From assembly GCA_963965975.1 (NCBI GenBank), contig OZ014411.1, forward strand, positions 9,301,501-9,365,500: 64,000 nt of DNA, given 5' to 3'. The notes below the pieces were generated by a model. It did not search any database, was not told the DNA's origin, and worked only from the letters and a program-made list of their open reading frames with translations. Positions 1-12,300 of the stretch are shown here, piece after piece. Positions within the stretch are counted from its first letter, which is position 1. Each line of letters begins with the position of its first letter. The stretch is from Xestospongia bergquistia (Eukaryota > Porifera > Demospongiae > Haplosclerida > Petrosiidae). Made by a program: the position numbers and the translations under genes.

Positions 1-158
1 TTGTGTTATCTATGCATTGTAATTATTTGTAATGATTTGTGACGTCATTGATACTTTTCTGTATATATATTTTGTATTCTGCCATTGTTGTTCAGAAGAG
101 ATTAAAGATATTCAATTCAGTGAAATACCTATGGTAGTCGTGCTAGACGGAGTTACTA
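1..158 (+). mobile_element. Possible solo LTR, cut by the window start
   Basis: The sequence has the layout of a retroelement LTR: a perfect CRE palindrome TGACGTCA at about 41-48, a TATA-like run at about 62-71, an ATTAAA polyadenylation-type signal near 104, and an ACTACA end near 158. The equivalent flank of locus 2 (before 16,622) lacks this stretch, so it looks inserted. No coding sequence or partner LTR is visible in the window. It could also be an unrelated promoter. Confidence 0.3.
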
Positions 159-312
159 CAGACAGCAATAGATTTTAAAGGGAACACACACATGTATGTA
201 AATATGTATACACTAATGTGGCATTAAATATTAGGCAGAAAACAAAGTTGAAGATAATTGTTTGAATTATAATACTGATAAGTCATCTTGCTAATGGTCT
301 TGTGTATTGTCA

Positions 313-3300
313 TCAGCTGAAATTATGTAATGATCTTTTTTCTTTAGAGATGATATTGCTAACATCATCTACACTGTGAATTTTCATTTTACACCAGTCT
401 GTGTCTGGATAGAGAGAACAATGGAATGAGAGATACCTACAATAAAAATATTTGTCATTAACATAAATATATCATATCAATAATATACATGTAAGTCAAA
501 AGACAGAAAACCATTCTATAGAAAAAAAGCAATAATTCCTTTTATTTATAAGATGCATTATTGTTTTGTTCAGTTGACAATACATTTGTTATCCTAAACA
601 TTCCAAATACAGTGTACCATTAATAATGAAGAGTAAGTTAGATCTATGGCAACTTTTGGACTAATTTTTTTGATATAGACCTGTCTATTTTAGTGCAGCT
701 TTTTTGAAAATATCCATCTACATCATCTCTTGATATTGTATTGTAAAGAGACTTTTGAACTTGTTTAATAACAGAATCAGAGGACAGAACAGGCTAGCTT
801 CCTTCAAAAGCTTAATTGTAGAACCATCAAATGATATATCAGACTACTTATTTATGTCATATTCTCAAATATCTATCTATCTAGACATTAATATATCATC
901 TATTAATCCTTTTATATAGAGCATCACTTGATCTCACAACACCCATGCAGACTATTAAACAACTCACCTAGTAGGATCTACTTCTTTTGAAAATGTTGCA
1001 TTGGGAACGTTAAAGCCCTTAAGATTAAGTGTTATCTGTATTGACAAAAGACAATATCTTTTACTTAATTCACAATACCACAACAACTTAATTATAAAAG
1101 GCTGTTACTTTGATTGTGGTTTTGTGCAATTTCAATAGTGAAGAATGTTATTAAGCAAAGTTAGGTATAGCCTCTTAGCTTACTCTCTTTGCAAGCCTCA
1201 ATTAAGCCTTTATTTTATTCTTTGCTGTTGCTTCCTTTTTGTTTTTTTTTTCCTATAAAAGACAATTCTTATTGTTTCTAACTGCGCTTGCTGAGCTAAT
1301 GAATGCTTGTGAGCATTCTTTAATAATATGCTAACTATCTATGGTATCATATTATTGTGGTACGTGAAGAATACTACTTGATATATACAGGATTTTTACT
1401 ACTTTTTCTGGACCGCAATGCTCTAGTTTTTACATATTTCAAATGAAATTATAAGATCTTTTGAATAGTGCAAACTATTTTCTATCTAGTATATATTCCT
1501 AGTCTGAGATATACATGTCACTCTGAGTTACAGTAGGGGTCAATTCCAATTACACTGAGTATAATATTTACTTCCATGTATAATTTTATTATATTTAAAA
1601 TGAACCTGGTCTTTGTATTCACTACTTGAGATGTCCATCATTTTTTGGAAGCGGAACCTTACATCTTCTGTAAAATTGTGTCCCTCAGTGATCTGTACAA
1701 CTGTTCCTACAACTTCATCGACTGGACCAATACCAAATTCTTTGCATGTCTTTGAAAAATTTTGTCCACTAGCAATATACATAACATAATTGAAAATGAC
1801 AATTTTAGCAATGTAAATTACTTGTTGTGCAAAGTTTCTAAACAATAATTGTTTAAATTTAATGATTTTATAAAAACATGCTTTGTTAAAACATACTTTA
1901 AAAGAAAAGAAAATTGTCAAGTGCATCTACAACTATTAGTACATATTATACAAGTTGCAGTAATGACTACAGTTAATACATAAATTATGACAACATTAAA
2001 CATTGTTTAGACTACAAATACAACTATAGTTCTTTTATCACACTCACCGTAAATAACTTTCTACATCTTGCATTAACTTTAAACTGATACAATAAACTGG
2101 TCCTCCAGCATAACGAAATGTGTTAGCATACTAAGTAAGAAGACAAGAATTGAAATGACTTGGTTATTTAGTTATTAACAATTAAATTGGTGAAAAATTA
2201 TCTTAATTGCCTTAGAAGAGTTTTTTTTTTTTAATTGGATTTTATAAATAAAAGATATTATCCCAAAAAAGAGAAAAAATTACTTCTACAGGTAAAAAAT
2301 AATATATAATAAATGTAGCACAATCCAATAATTATGTCAACATTGAATGATTGTTTACTGCATAGTGTCTAAGTTATTCTAATTACACTGATCACTTCAT
2401 CATAGTTAAATATCTATCTAATATTGCTTTATAATTAATAAAGTACAATTCAGAAAACATCAATGAGTAATAGATTGTAATAATAATAATAATGTATAGG
2501 GTTATAAATAACTAATTTCTAATAAGTATGTAGTCTAAATTAATTTGTTGATTATACATAAAGTACTTTAGCTTGAGCTTATTTGTATTGGAAATGATAT
2601 ATATACAAATATTATGACATCTAAAGAAATAACATTCTAAATTGCTTTTATTTTAAGTATTATAGTGTATTGAGTACAGCAATATTAGAACATGAACAAT
2701 GAATAATCGATATTTCTCACAAACCATACAACACACTTACATATACACAACCATACAGACCGCTTAAGGGTCCGGACCACAAAGGATATATTGATAGTCA
2801 TAATACATAATACCTACACTACAGTACATTCCTCTCTCCCTTAAGTTTTTGATTATAATATCTGTTGGGATGACAGTTGACTCGAGTAGACCTTGGTACT
2901 GATCCAGTTGATTGGGAGCCCTCTGCCACTTGTTCCTGCTGCAAGGGTGGGTCACATGAAGTTGTAGACAAGTTGTTATATAAGCAATAATATGTGTCAT
3001 CCGTAAATGTTGTGCTTACCACAATTCGACTTCACATGTGATCAATATGTCTCTTCACCTTGATACCATTTAATGTTTTCACGAAATATGACCATGGACC
3101 CAATATTTTAATTACAACACCTTCAATCGATCGACCTCCATCACAAATATACACTTTGTCTCCCTGAGGGTTGAACTTGAGCATGTTGATCATGTGAGTC
3201 TTTCTGTTTTCGAACGTTGCTCTCTACTTTCTTTTGTAAATCAGGATGCAGTAAGTCAAGACATGTCTTAAGCTTTTGTCCTATTAATAATTGAGCTGGA

Positions 3301-6300
3301 GATGTTGTTGTGGTAGAATGAGGGATTGTCCTATAGTTGAATAAAAATCTGGCTAGTTTTGTCTTCAAAATTCCAGTAATTATGATGTTCCATGTTTCTC
3401 TTAAAGATCTGTACAGCCCTTTCTGCAAGTCCGTTAGAAGAAGGATGATATGGAGCTACCTTGACATGACTGATTCCATTGCTGGCCATCATCAGGCCAT
3501 GAAATCTGAAAACTCCCTACTAGTGAAAACTGACCCATTATTAACTGACTATCTTGTTGGAAAGCCCAAACATTGAGAACAATTGGCGTAGTTTCCCAAT
3601 TGTTTCATTGAAAGTAGCAGCTTTGACTGGGAGTACCTCTACCCATTTCGAGTGTGAATCTATGACAATCAAAAACATTCGTCCTAGGTAAGGTCCGGCA
3701 TAATCAATGTGTACCCTGGCCATGGTTTTGCTGGGCACTCCCATGGGCATAGGTGGAGTAAAGCTGGAGGTGGTGAATTTCTGCTCAACTGACACACATC
3801 ACAACTACTAACTTTCTTTTCTATGTCATCATCTATTTTCGACCACCAAACATAACTTCATGCTATGGCCTTCATCTTGACAATGCCAGGGTGAGACTGG
3901 TGAATTTCATTCAGTATGCATTCCCGCAACTTTAGTGGTATTATAATTCTGGAGCCCCACAGGATACAACCATATGTTGCTCAAATCAGAGTGTCTCCTC
4001 AAATATGGTGTAAATCATCTCCTGTCCCAATGTTATTTTTCCAGTCTCGACTGACTAAAGTGGCTACTTTGGATAGAATAGGATCAGTTGCAGTACATAA
4101 TTTAATATCAGATATCGCAATAGGTGATGAATTGAGTATGTCTAACTACCCAACATTATGGCCCATCTTTGGATCCTAGCAGATGTTGATTGTTGGATAC
4201 CACAATGTTCTCCAAATAAGTGCATTAATGGCTTATAATAAGTATTTATTATAAATCTACCTGAGGGGTATTGATGAAATTTCTTGATTCTCACAATAAT
4301 GGCTAATGCTTCTTTGTCAAATTGCCTTTAGGCTGTTGATAGCATCCTTGGTGCAATTGTGATCCGTTGTTCTTCTCCATTGTTTAAAGAATGAGACAGG
4401 ATGGCCTCTACTCTGTAAGGGGAGGCGTCACAGGCTAGTACAAGTTCTTCAGAACCGTCATAGTGAGCTATCAGTCTAGGTGACTTCAATAAGTCTTTAG
4501 CTGACTCTAAAGCTTCTTGTTGGGCTGACCCCACTTCCAAATTGAGTAGCAGTGTAACAATGAATAGAGAGGACTCAGGACTGTTGCTAGATTGGGTAGG
4601 AATTTCCCATACTAATTGACTAATCCAACAAAAGCCTTTAATTCTGAAATATTCTGAGGAACTGGAGCTTTAGTAACAGCTCTGACTTTCTCTTCCATTG
4701 GTTCAATGCCTTGATCACTAATTTTATGTCCAAATACTTAACCTCTAGTGCTTAAATCATGCATTTTTCTCTCTTCAACTTCATTCCAGCTGTCTGCAAT
4801 CTCAAAAGCTAGTTGTCCCAATCACCAACACATCATCAATATACACATATATGTGTTTCAGACCTTGTAACAAATTCTCCATTACTCGTTGGAAAATGGA
4901 CGGTGCTGAAATCACTCCAAAAGGCAGTCTTGTATAACAATACAATCCTTTCATCGTATTAATTGTCACAAACTGCTGAGACTCTTGGTCCAGCTGTACC
5001 TGCTGGTACGCTTGGCTTAGGTCCAGCTTCGTAAAGGAGGACCCTCCAGTTAATGTTGCTAATAGATCATCGACTTTCGGTAAGGGGTACATGTCTAACT
5101 TTGCTACATGATTTACTGTCAGTTTATAGTCCCCACATAATCGAAAAAAGCCATCTTGCTTCAGCACTGGCACTACCCATTCATAGAACTGGATTCTCTC
5201 GACTATGCCTTCTCCATCCAGTCCATCTAACTCTGTTTCAACCTTCTGTCTGCAAGCATATGGAACAGGATGTGGGCAGTAGAACCGAGATGTGGCTTGT
5301 AGGTCTATGTGTATCTTTGCAGTTACTCCTCTCAGCATACCCAATCCTCTTTCGAACACTTCACAGTACTTATCAATCACTACATGAATATCTTCTTTTG
5401 CTTCCACTCGACCAATAACTTTCAAATTCAGTTTCAGTTCTGACAACCAGTTTTGTCCTAACAGGCACAGCCCTTGACCTTTAACCACTAATACTGACAA
5501 CTTTCTCTTGTAATCTTCATACTTCATAGTTACTAAACACGAGCCTAATACTCCTATCCGATGACCTGTATACAATTTCAGCTTAATATCTGGCGGCATT
5601 AAATCTAGCTTGCCATTCGCCTCACAGAGTTGATTATATGTTGATTCACTGAGTATTGACACAGCTGCACCAGTGTCAACCTCCATAACGACTTCCACTC
5701 CATTAAGATTCACTGTTACTCTTGGTTTAGCTCTCTCTGAAGTAACATTTAACAGAGTGTATGTGTCTTGTTCATCTGTCTCTAGTTATCCTCTTGAATA
5801 TGATGTGCCCTCTCTGTTGATTGTCTACCTCTGCTCCCTTGTTGATGATCTTTGTTTCGACATGCCCATGCTATATGTCCCTTTTTACGGCAGATATGAC
5901 GTTGTGTCTCTCTGAAACGACACTTGTGATATTTATGTTGTCCACCGCAGCAATAACATGATCCTCCCTCAAATATTTGGGGTTTTGGGCGGACATCTGC
6001 CCTTGTATGTGGTTGAACTCTCTGTACTGGAATAGACTTCGGGTCACTTGATTGAATGAGCTTTGAACTGTGGTCAGCTATGTCCATGCCTTGACTTATT
6101 TCTAGTGCTTTCTCTAGTGTAAGGTCTGACTCTGAAAGTAGCCTCTTTTGTATGCCAGGATGATTGATCCCACATACTAATCTGCCGCGAAGCATGTTGT
6201 CTAACATGTCCCTTAAGTTACAAAACTCCGAAAGCTTCCTCAGTTCTGCTATGAAGGTTGATACAGTTTTTTGTTTACACATACGAGAGTCCAATTTAAA

Positions 6301-9300
6301 TCTTTGGACAATCTCTGACCTTCTAGGGCTGTAGTGCTCTTGTACTAACTTCACTAAGTCCTCATATGACTTCAGCGATTGGGTTACGGGAGTTGTGTGG
6401 TTATGAATTAACTGAGAGGTACGAGCGCAACAAACACTTAACAATATTGCAAGTTTCTTCTTGGCTGTCAACACGTTTTTGGTGACAAAATAGTTTTGCA
6501 GTCGTTTTATATACAAGAACCAATCTCTTTTATATATTATCCAACTGTGCCATGACGAGCCATTGCTTCTCTGCTGATTGGTAGTTCGGGACTGACACTT
6601 AACCTTGACCTTTTCCTCCAACGTCTTTCGTTGTAAGTATGATCCCACCTCGTCACCAATTGTAGTGTATTGAGTACAACAATGATTATTAGAACATGAA
6701 TAACTAGAATGATCGATCCTTCTCACAAACCATACAACACATTTATATATATACAAAATCATACAGACCACAAACCACAAATGATATAATGATTTCATAA
6801 TACATAATACCTACACTACAGTACAATATGATATAAAACATAATGTGAACAAACATCATAATTGCAACAAATATAACTTCTTATTCAAAAAGTAAGCAAA
6901 GGATACCAGACAACCTTTTACAATAATGTTACAGTATACTGGCTCTAATGTTATTAGTATAAATAAAAAACCATTGATGATACCTACTAACCAACTGAGT
7001 ACTGAGCTACAATATCAAATCTTCTATGATGCTATGATCCATTGTTACAACTCTTTTACATGTGAAATTAATAATTTTTACTGTCTCACAGGTTTCAACA
7101 TCTTAGGTAAGCTGCGTATGAATGCAGCCTTTCCACTATCTGGCCAAGGGTGTCGTCCAATGTAACAATATTCTTTGTAAGGGTTGTACTTTCCAAGGAG
7201 AGTCACAAGATGAGGATAGTTTACATACATGTCATCATCAAAATGACAAAACCAACTAAAGAGATGAGATATATGCATAATCACTAAAAGAACATTCTTA
7301 TGAAGTGCAGATTTAACTAGTTTGGATATCAACAGTTATAACACTAACTGACTGAAACTGACTGGGAAAAAGAAACATTGAAAATGGTTAAAACTTCTAG
7401 CACAAACCCTACACTCTAAACCACTAAAAACCTCTTACCATTGAAAATTTAAGCCCATTGAAAAATTTCTAATGATACATTTTTCTTGCGTATCATCAAG
7501 GATTTTACTTTTATAAGTATATAAATAAGTGAATTTCATATCTCCATATCTAATACTATACCACAACATGTACTGTTTACATCATGTGTAATTGCATTAG
7601 ATAACTTACTCATAGTAATTGCCTTCTTCTATGGCTTTGTAATAATAATCAAATTCAACACCTGTTTTACAACAAAGACTATCTGGGGTATGTCCAAAGG
7701 AACAATTGGCATGGTGGAAACTGAATCCTGCATAGGAAATAAAGTTTATTAATATGATAATTTAGCTACACAAATTTGCTAATAATGAAAACAAGACATA
7801 CACTAGGAGACTAACCTCTATCTTTCTTAATCACGATTGACAGTCAAAAATTTTGTATATCATGAATCATATATTATATACTGAACCATTACAACCAGTC
7901 TTGAGTTCAGTAGATGAGAAATTGATTGAAAACTTATTGAAAACTTGAGTGCATATATTACACGTACATACACTCAATCACATAACCAAAAAAACATGCA
8001 AACAATAATCACACACACACACACACACACACCTAATGTGGTTTTACTCTCTGCATTCATGTAACTAAAAGAGGAGCAAGTCGCTGTTTATGATATTTTG
8101 TTGAAGTTTTCACAGTGATGTAGATTTTCTCCGCCGTGTCAAGATTACCGGGATGATTCCAATGCAAGTTCGCCCAGGGCATTTTATTTCTGTAGCTATA
8201 GAGTAGAAGCCACACTATACTAGTAGCACAAGTAGTTTAAGGACTCGTTTTCTCCTTAACATGTTCATCCTTAAATTGGACAAATGCGAATGCTTTTAGT
8301 AAAGTATAATACTACTACTTCTCGTTTAAATTTTGTGCATAGCAACGGAGGTTTCCACAATGCAAGACTGCCTTCCTAAAGAAGTCTGCAGAAGCCGCAG
8401 ACAGACATTCCAATTCCTTTTTCTTAGTTCTTCTGCGCACCTTAGCATATTTAAAAGTTCCAATTAACGATCCAGTTGATGAGTCCAATTTCTTTTTCCT
8501 AATTCCAATTTTGGCATGTGCGCCATTTCTAGGCTTTTCTTGTTACTTAATAAAACGTGGAGCGTGAGTACCATGAGCCATCTCTTAAAATCGAGCGTCA
8601 GCGAGATGTTTCCAGTAGGTTAGGTTCCCTGACTTTGGTTGTATATTGTAGTTCGATTATTTAGAGAAGCCGAGAACGGACATTAAAACTCCGTATAACC
8701 CCGTTATATTGAAATTGGAAATAGGAATTGGAATGTCCGTCTGAGGCTTCCGTAGAAGTCGCAGACGGACATTCCAATTCCATATTCCTTATTCCATTAA
8801 TGGCACATGTTCCATTTCTAGGCTTTTCTTGTTACTTATTAAAACGCGGAGTGCAAGTACCAAGAGCTGTCTCTTAGTAATAACTAAAAGTGATAAATCC
8901 TGTGACTTACAAGTGACATCCTCAAAATGATTTAACTAAGTCTGAAGTAATTAAAGTGATTTAGAAAAATACAAAATGAAGGAAAGCCTTAACAAGTAGA
9001 TATATGTAATTTACTGTGTCCTCACAGACAGTCATTGGGCTTCCAGCATACCAACATTTGTATGGTTCCTGTTAAGATTAATAATTAATCTGATCATGTA
9101 GAGTTTAGTGAGTACTTTTAAGCAAATACTCATCTACTGAACTCAAGACTGGTTGTAATGATTCAGTATATGATTCATGCTATACAAAATTTCTGACTGT
9201 TATTCATGATTAATGATATTATTACTAGTAAGTTAAAGGTTTAAGTTCCTAGGAGTTGAGTACTACCTATCTGCTCTTTGTTTTGTCCTTACATTTGTGA

Positions 9301-12300
9301 TGATGTATAAGTTACATAATTTTTTTCATGTTTAGTCTTATGTCCTTTTGACTCTACACCTCTGATGTATTTACTATATAATAATTATAATGCAATTAGA
9401 AAATAACAAATACAGTGAGTATTTCACGCATGTTATGGAATCCATAGTAAACCACAAATGTAAGCTACAAATTAGTAATTAAAGTAAAATGCTAATAGTT
9501 ACAATTGTGGTTTTACTAAAAGGATCTATTGATATTAAACATTAAAATCACTACGCTCTGTTCATTGCAGGTACAAAAATTAATATAACGTTTTGATAAC
9601 CTGACCAAAATCACTTGGTCTTCTGACAACCATCTGGTTCTTTTGGTATCATTTTTATATGAACAAGATTTCTTATACTTTCCATAAGTAAACAGTATAG
9701 AAGATGCCATTGACCACAACAAATGTGATCTTGTTGTGTATAAAAATCCATCTGGTGTAAGCCATTCAATGTCTGGAAAGTTGTGTATCTTACTATGTTT
9801 AGCTACATAGCCTTTAACAGAAGATCATGTTAACACTATTGGATTGAGTTCACAATGGGCTACCGGTAACTTTAAAACTGTATGTCCATGTGTATGTGCT
9901 GCTTCATCAGTAAGGTACAAAAGTGCTGGTCTGTGTTGTTTTACTTTCTCTAGTACACAGCAAAAAACACAAGGTTAAAACTACCCACAATGTTTGTATC
10001 AACTACAATACAAATTGGTTATATTAACTTACATGTAATTGAAGTGACATGCCTGGGTAACTTTAACTAAAATGGGTTAATGTAACTAAGTTGGTTGAAG
10101 CTACCATGTTGACTGACTGTTACTATAACTAGTTTAACACCAGAATAACAATGTTAACTAATTATTAAACAAATTGGTAAAAGGGAGAAAAAGCAATATT
10201 AGTTTACATAACATAGTATTTTAGATAAATATAAGTCAAACCATTTGTTAGTTTATATAAATATGACCATGATAAACATTGTAATTAAATAAATCAGATA
10301 TTAATGACTGGTGTGAAGAAACAGAAATGACATAGGTATAATAATGCACTTAAAATAGAATTTTGTCATTTCAACCGTTGTCCTCGTTACCAGAATCTCA
10401 TCAAGTTGATGTAAGCCAATATTAAATACCATAAAGCCAAAAACTGGTCTAACTTAATATGTGAAAAGTCAACTAGAAGCCAAAGTAGTCTTTGTAGCAT
10501 AACTGAAATTATGAAGGAGAGGTGGATACTGTTTCAACCTAACTAACTAGGTTAATTAAGTTGAAATAGTATCTGCTTATAGCTTCAATTGAAGCCATGA
10601 TTCGACTACTATAGCAAAGTGGATGTAAAAGCAATGTGGCAACTAGTTCGCCTTGTGCTTATTGAGTGACACTTGTATTGGCCTTGTAGCAACTTTGAAT
10701 TGGGCTTACATCATATTGATGTAACTATAGTTAAAATGAGAACATGCATGTTAGAATCAAACCTACTAAGTGTTACAGTAACCACAGTGCACGAAGTTAA
10801 AGTAACAGCAATTGTTACATCAACTACTTATGTCAGATGTTACTTTAACTATAAGTGTGGGTTATAATCACTAATACATTTGACAGTTGCTTTAACTATA
10901 ATTTTCATTGGGTTATTTTAACCCAAGACATGGGTTACCTGAGTTGCAGGTGTTTTGACCCAAAAGTTTGGGTACTTTCTACCCATCACTATTTACTGTG
11001 TAGCATCTTTTTAATGTCCTTGTTATCATATTCTATGTTGTGTTTGTCTAACCATCTTTTAATATCATCTTTTGCAGCTGTTGAAGTTTGTCTTTTTTGT
11101 TTATTATGGTATAAAGCATTGTCTACAGATGTAGGTGGAATGTTTGGAAGTAGCTGTTGTGTAAAACATTCTATAAATACCACTTGTGTGCTTGCATAGA
11201 CTTTTTTCTTTTTATGTAAGAACAATTTTATTGGCAAATCTGTAAGTTAGAATTACATCTATGTTAAGTTAAAAAATAATAAAATGTGCAATAGTTTGTC
11301 TAGCAACGAATCAATGAAGCAGTTCATCTTCCTCTACTAATCAATAGTCACAGGCTATACATAAGATAGCTAAGAAACCCAGAAAGTGGGTTAGATTGAC
11401 ATAACAAACCAAATACATAATTGAAAAGGTAAGGTAGTTCTTTGAGAAAGAAAAAAGAAAAGGAAGTTCAATTAAGAGAGAGAGGATCATAGAACATACA
11501 GAAGAGGCTACAGGTATATCAGTAAGAAGTGTGCATAATGTTCATAATTAATATATTTCTCAAGAACCTGCTAAACAATACGCAACATCTAGGGTACACG
11601 TGAATGCTGGCTCTTTTAATAAAGAAGTAATATGATGTAAGCTTCATAGCTTTTATACATGACAATATCCCACTTTGACTACTGTTTTAAAAGAGGATAA
11701 GTTTTTAGAAGTAATAGGTTTTGTCTATAGTGGGTTCTGTGAGAGTTTTTGTTTTCATACAAGAAAAGGCACAATGAACAATACATATATGTACAATATA
11801 ATATACTGGAACAAAGACATACATACTTTCAAATGATACATAAACTAAGAAATGGCAACAAGACAATCTTAGAAACGTTGTGTCAACAAATAACTGAGTC
11901 GTAATAAGGAGTCTAACATATAATGAAATATTGTAACAAATTGAAAGACAGTAAGATTGTTGTTGTTTCCTGCCAATACATTTGAATGGACAATCTGGGA
12001 TATCCTTACATAGGCACTGCAACTTATATTATATAAAAAAAGCAACAGTGGATTCATGTCTATACTGTACATAACTATATTACAAACTATAGAGTAAGTA
12101 GACAGTGCACAGAATTGTACCATTTTCATAAAATATACACTTAAAATAGCATTTTGTCATTTCAACCATTGTCTTTCTTACCAGAATCTCCTCAATATGA
12201 TATAAACCCAATATTGTGTTACCCTAAAGCCAAAGCTGGTCTAACTCAATATGTATAAAGTAAATAGAAGCAAAAAGTACTCTTTGCAGTTATTTCTAAT

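Larger units (their letters stand above)
2661..6825 (-). mobile_element. Ty3/gypsy LTR retrotransposon, copy 1 (Mag/K02A2.6-like, degraded)
   Basis: Full-length but inactive element in intron 4 of Fringe locus 1. LTRs lie at 2661-2828 and 6661-6825, and a GTAT target duplication (2657-2660) is matched by a decayed ATAT at 6826-6829. Order on the minus strand is LTR, primer site, gag with zinc knuckle, protease, reverse transcriptase, RNase H, integrase, purine tract, LTR. The RT resembles the Mag/K02A2.6 group by its FYCPHPVPYACRQKVE entry and YIDDVLV box. Stops interrupt pol after RT, in RNase H and in integrase. About 120 bp of the RNase H region present in copy 2 is missing near 4143. It cannot encode its own replication. 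Confidence 0.9.
7825..9215. mobile_element. Inverted-repeat-bounded insertion carrying a Fringe exon-1 copy, unit 1
   Basis: About 95-bp inverted arms: 7825-7925 reads ATTACAACCAGTCTTGAG, and its reverse complement is at 9127-9215. Between them lie a CA microsatellite, a pseudo-exon 1 of Fringe (8033-8268) and a MITE. The same arms flank a larger, richer version in unit 2 (about 23.69-27.29 kb). One arm type occurs alone in unit 3 near 43.55-43.64 kb. No transposase was found inside. Confidence 0.5.

Noticed and set aside
5053..5915. Plus-strand frames inside the gypsy element
   Set aside because: They are antisense to recognisable protease, RT and gag coding sequence.
10855..11199. 114-codon plus-strand frame with cysteine-rich hydrophobic stretches (and its copy at 28,932)
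   Set aside because: It is antisense to the DDE transposase relic, which explains the sequence better.
11869..12129. Cysteine- and tyrosine-rich short frames in the TTGAAAGACAG repeat (also at 24,527, 29,951, 33,216 and 48,041)
   Set aside because: The same sequence appears as an interspersed repeat in both orientations with different stops; frames are not preserved among copies.
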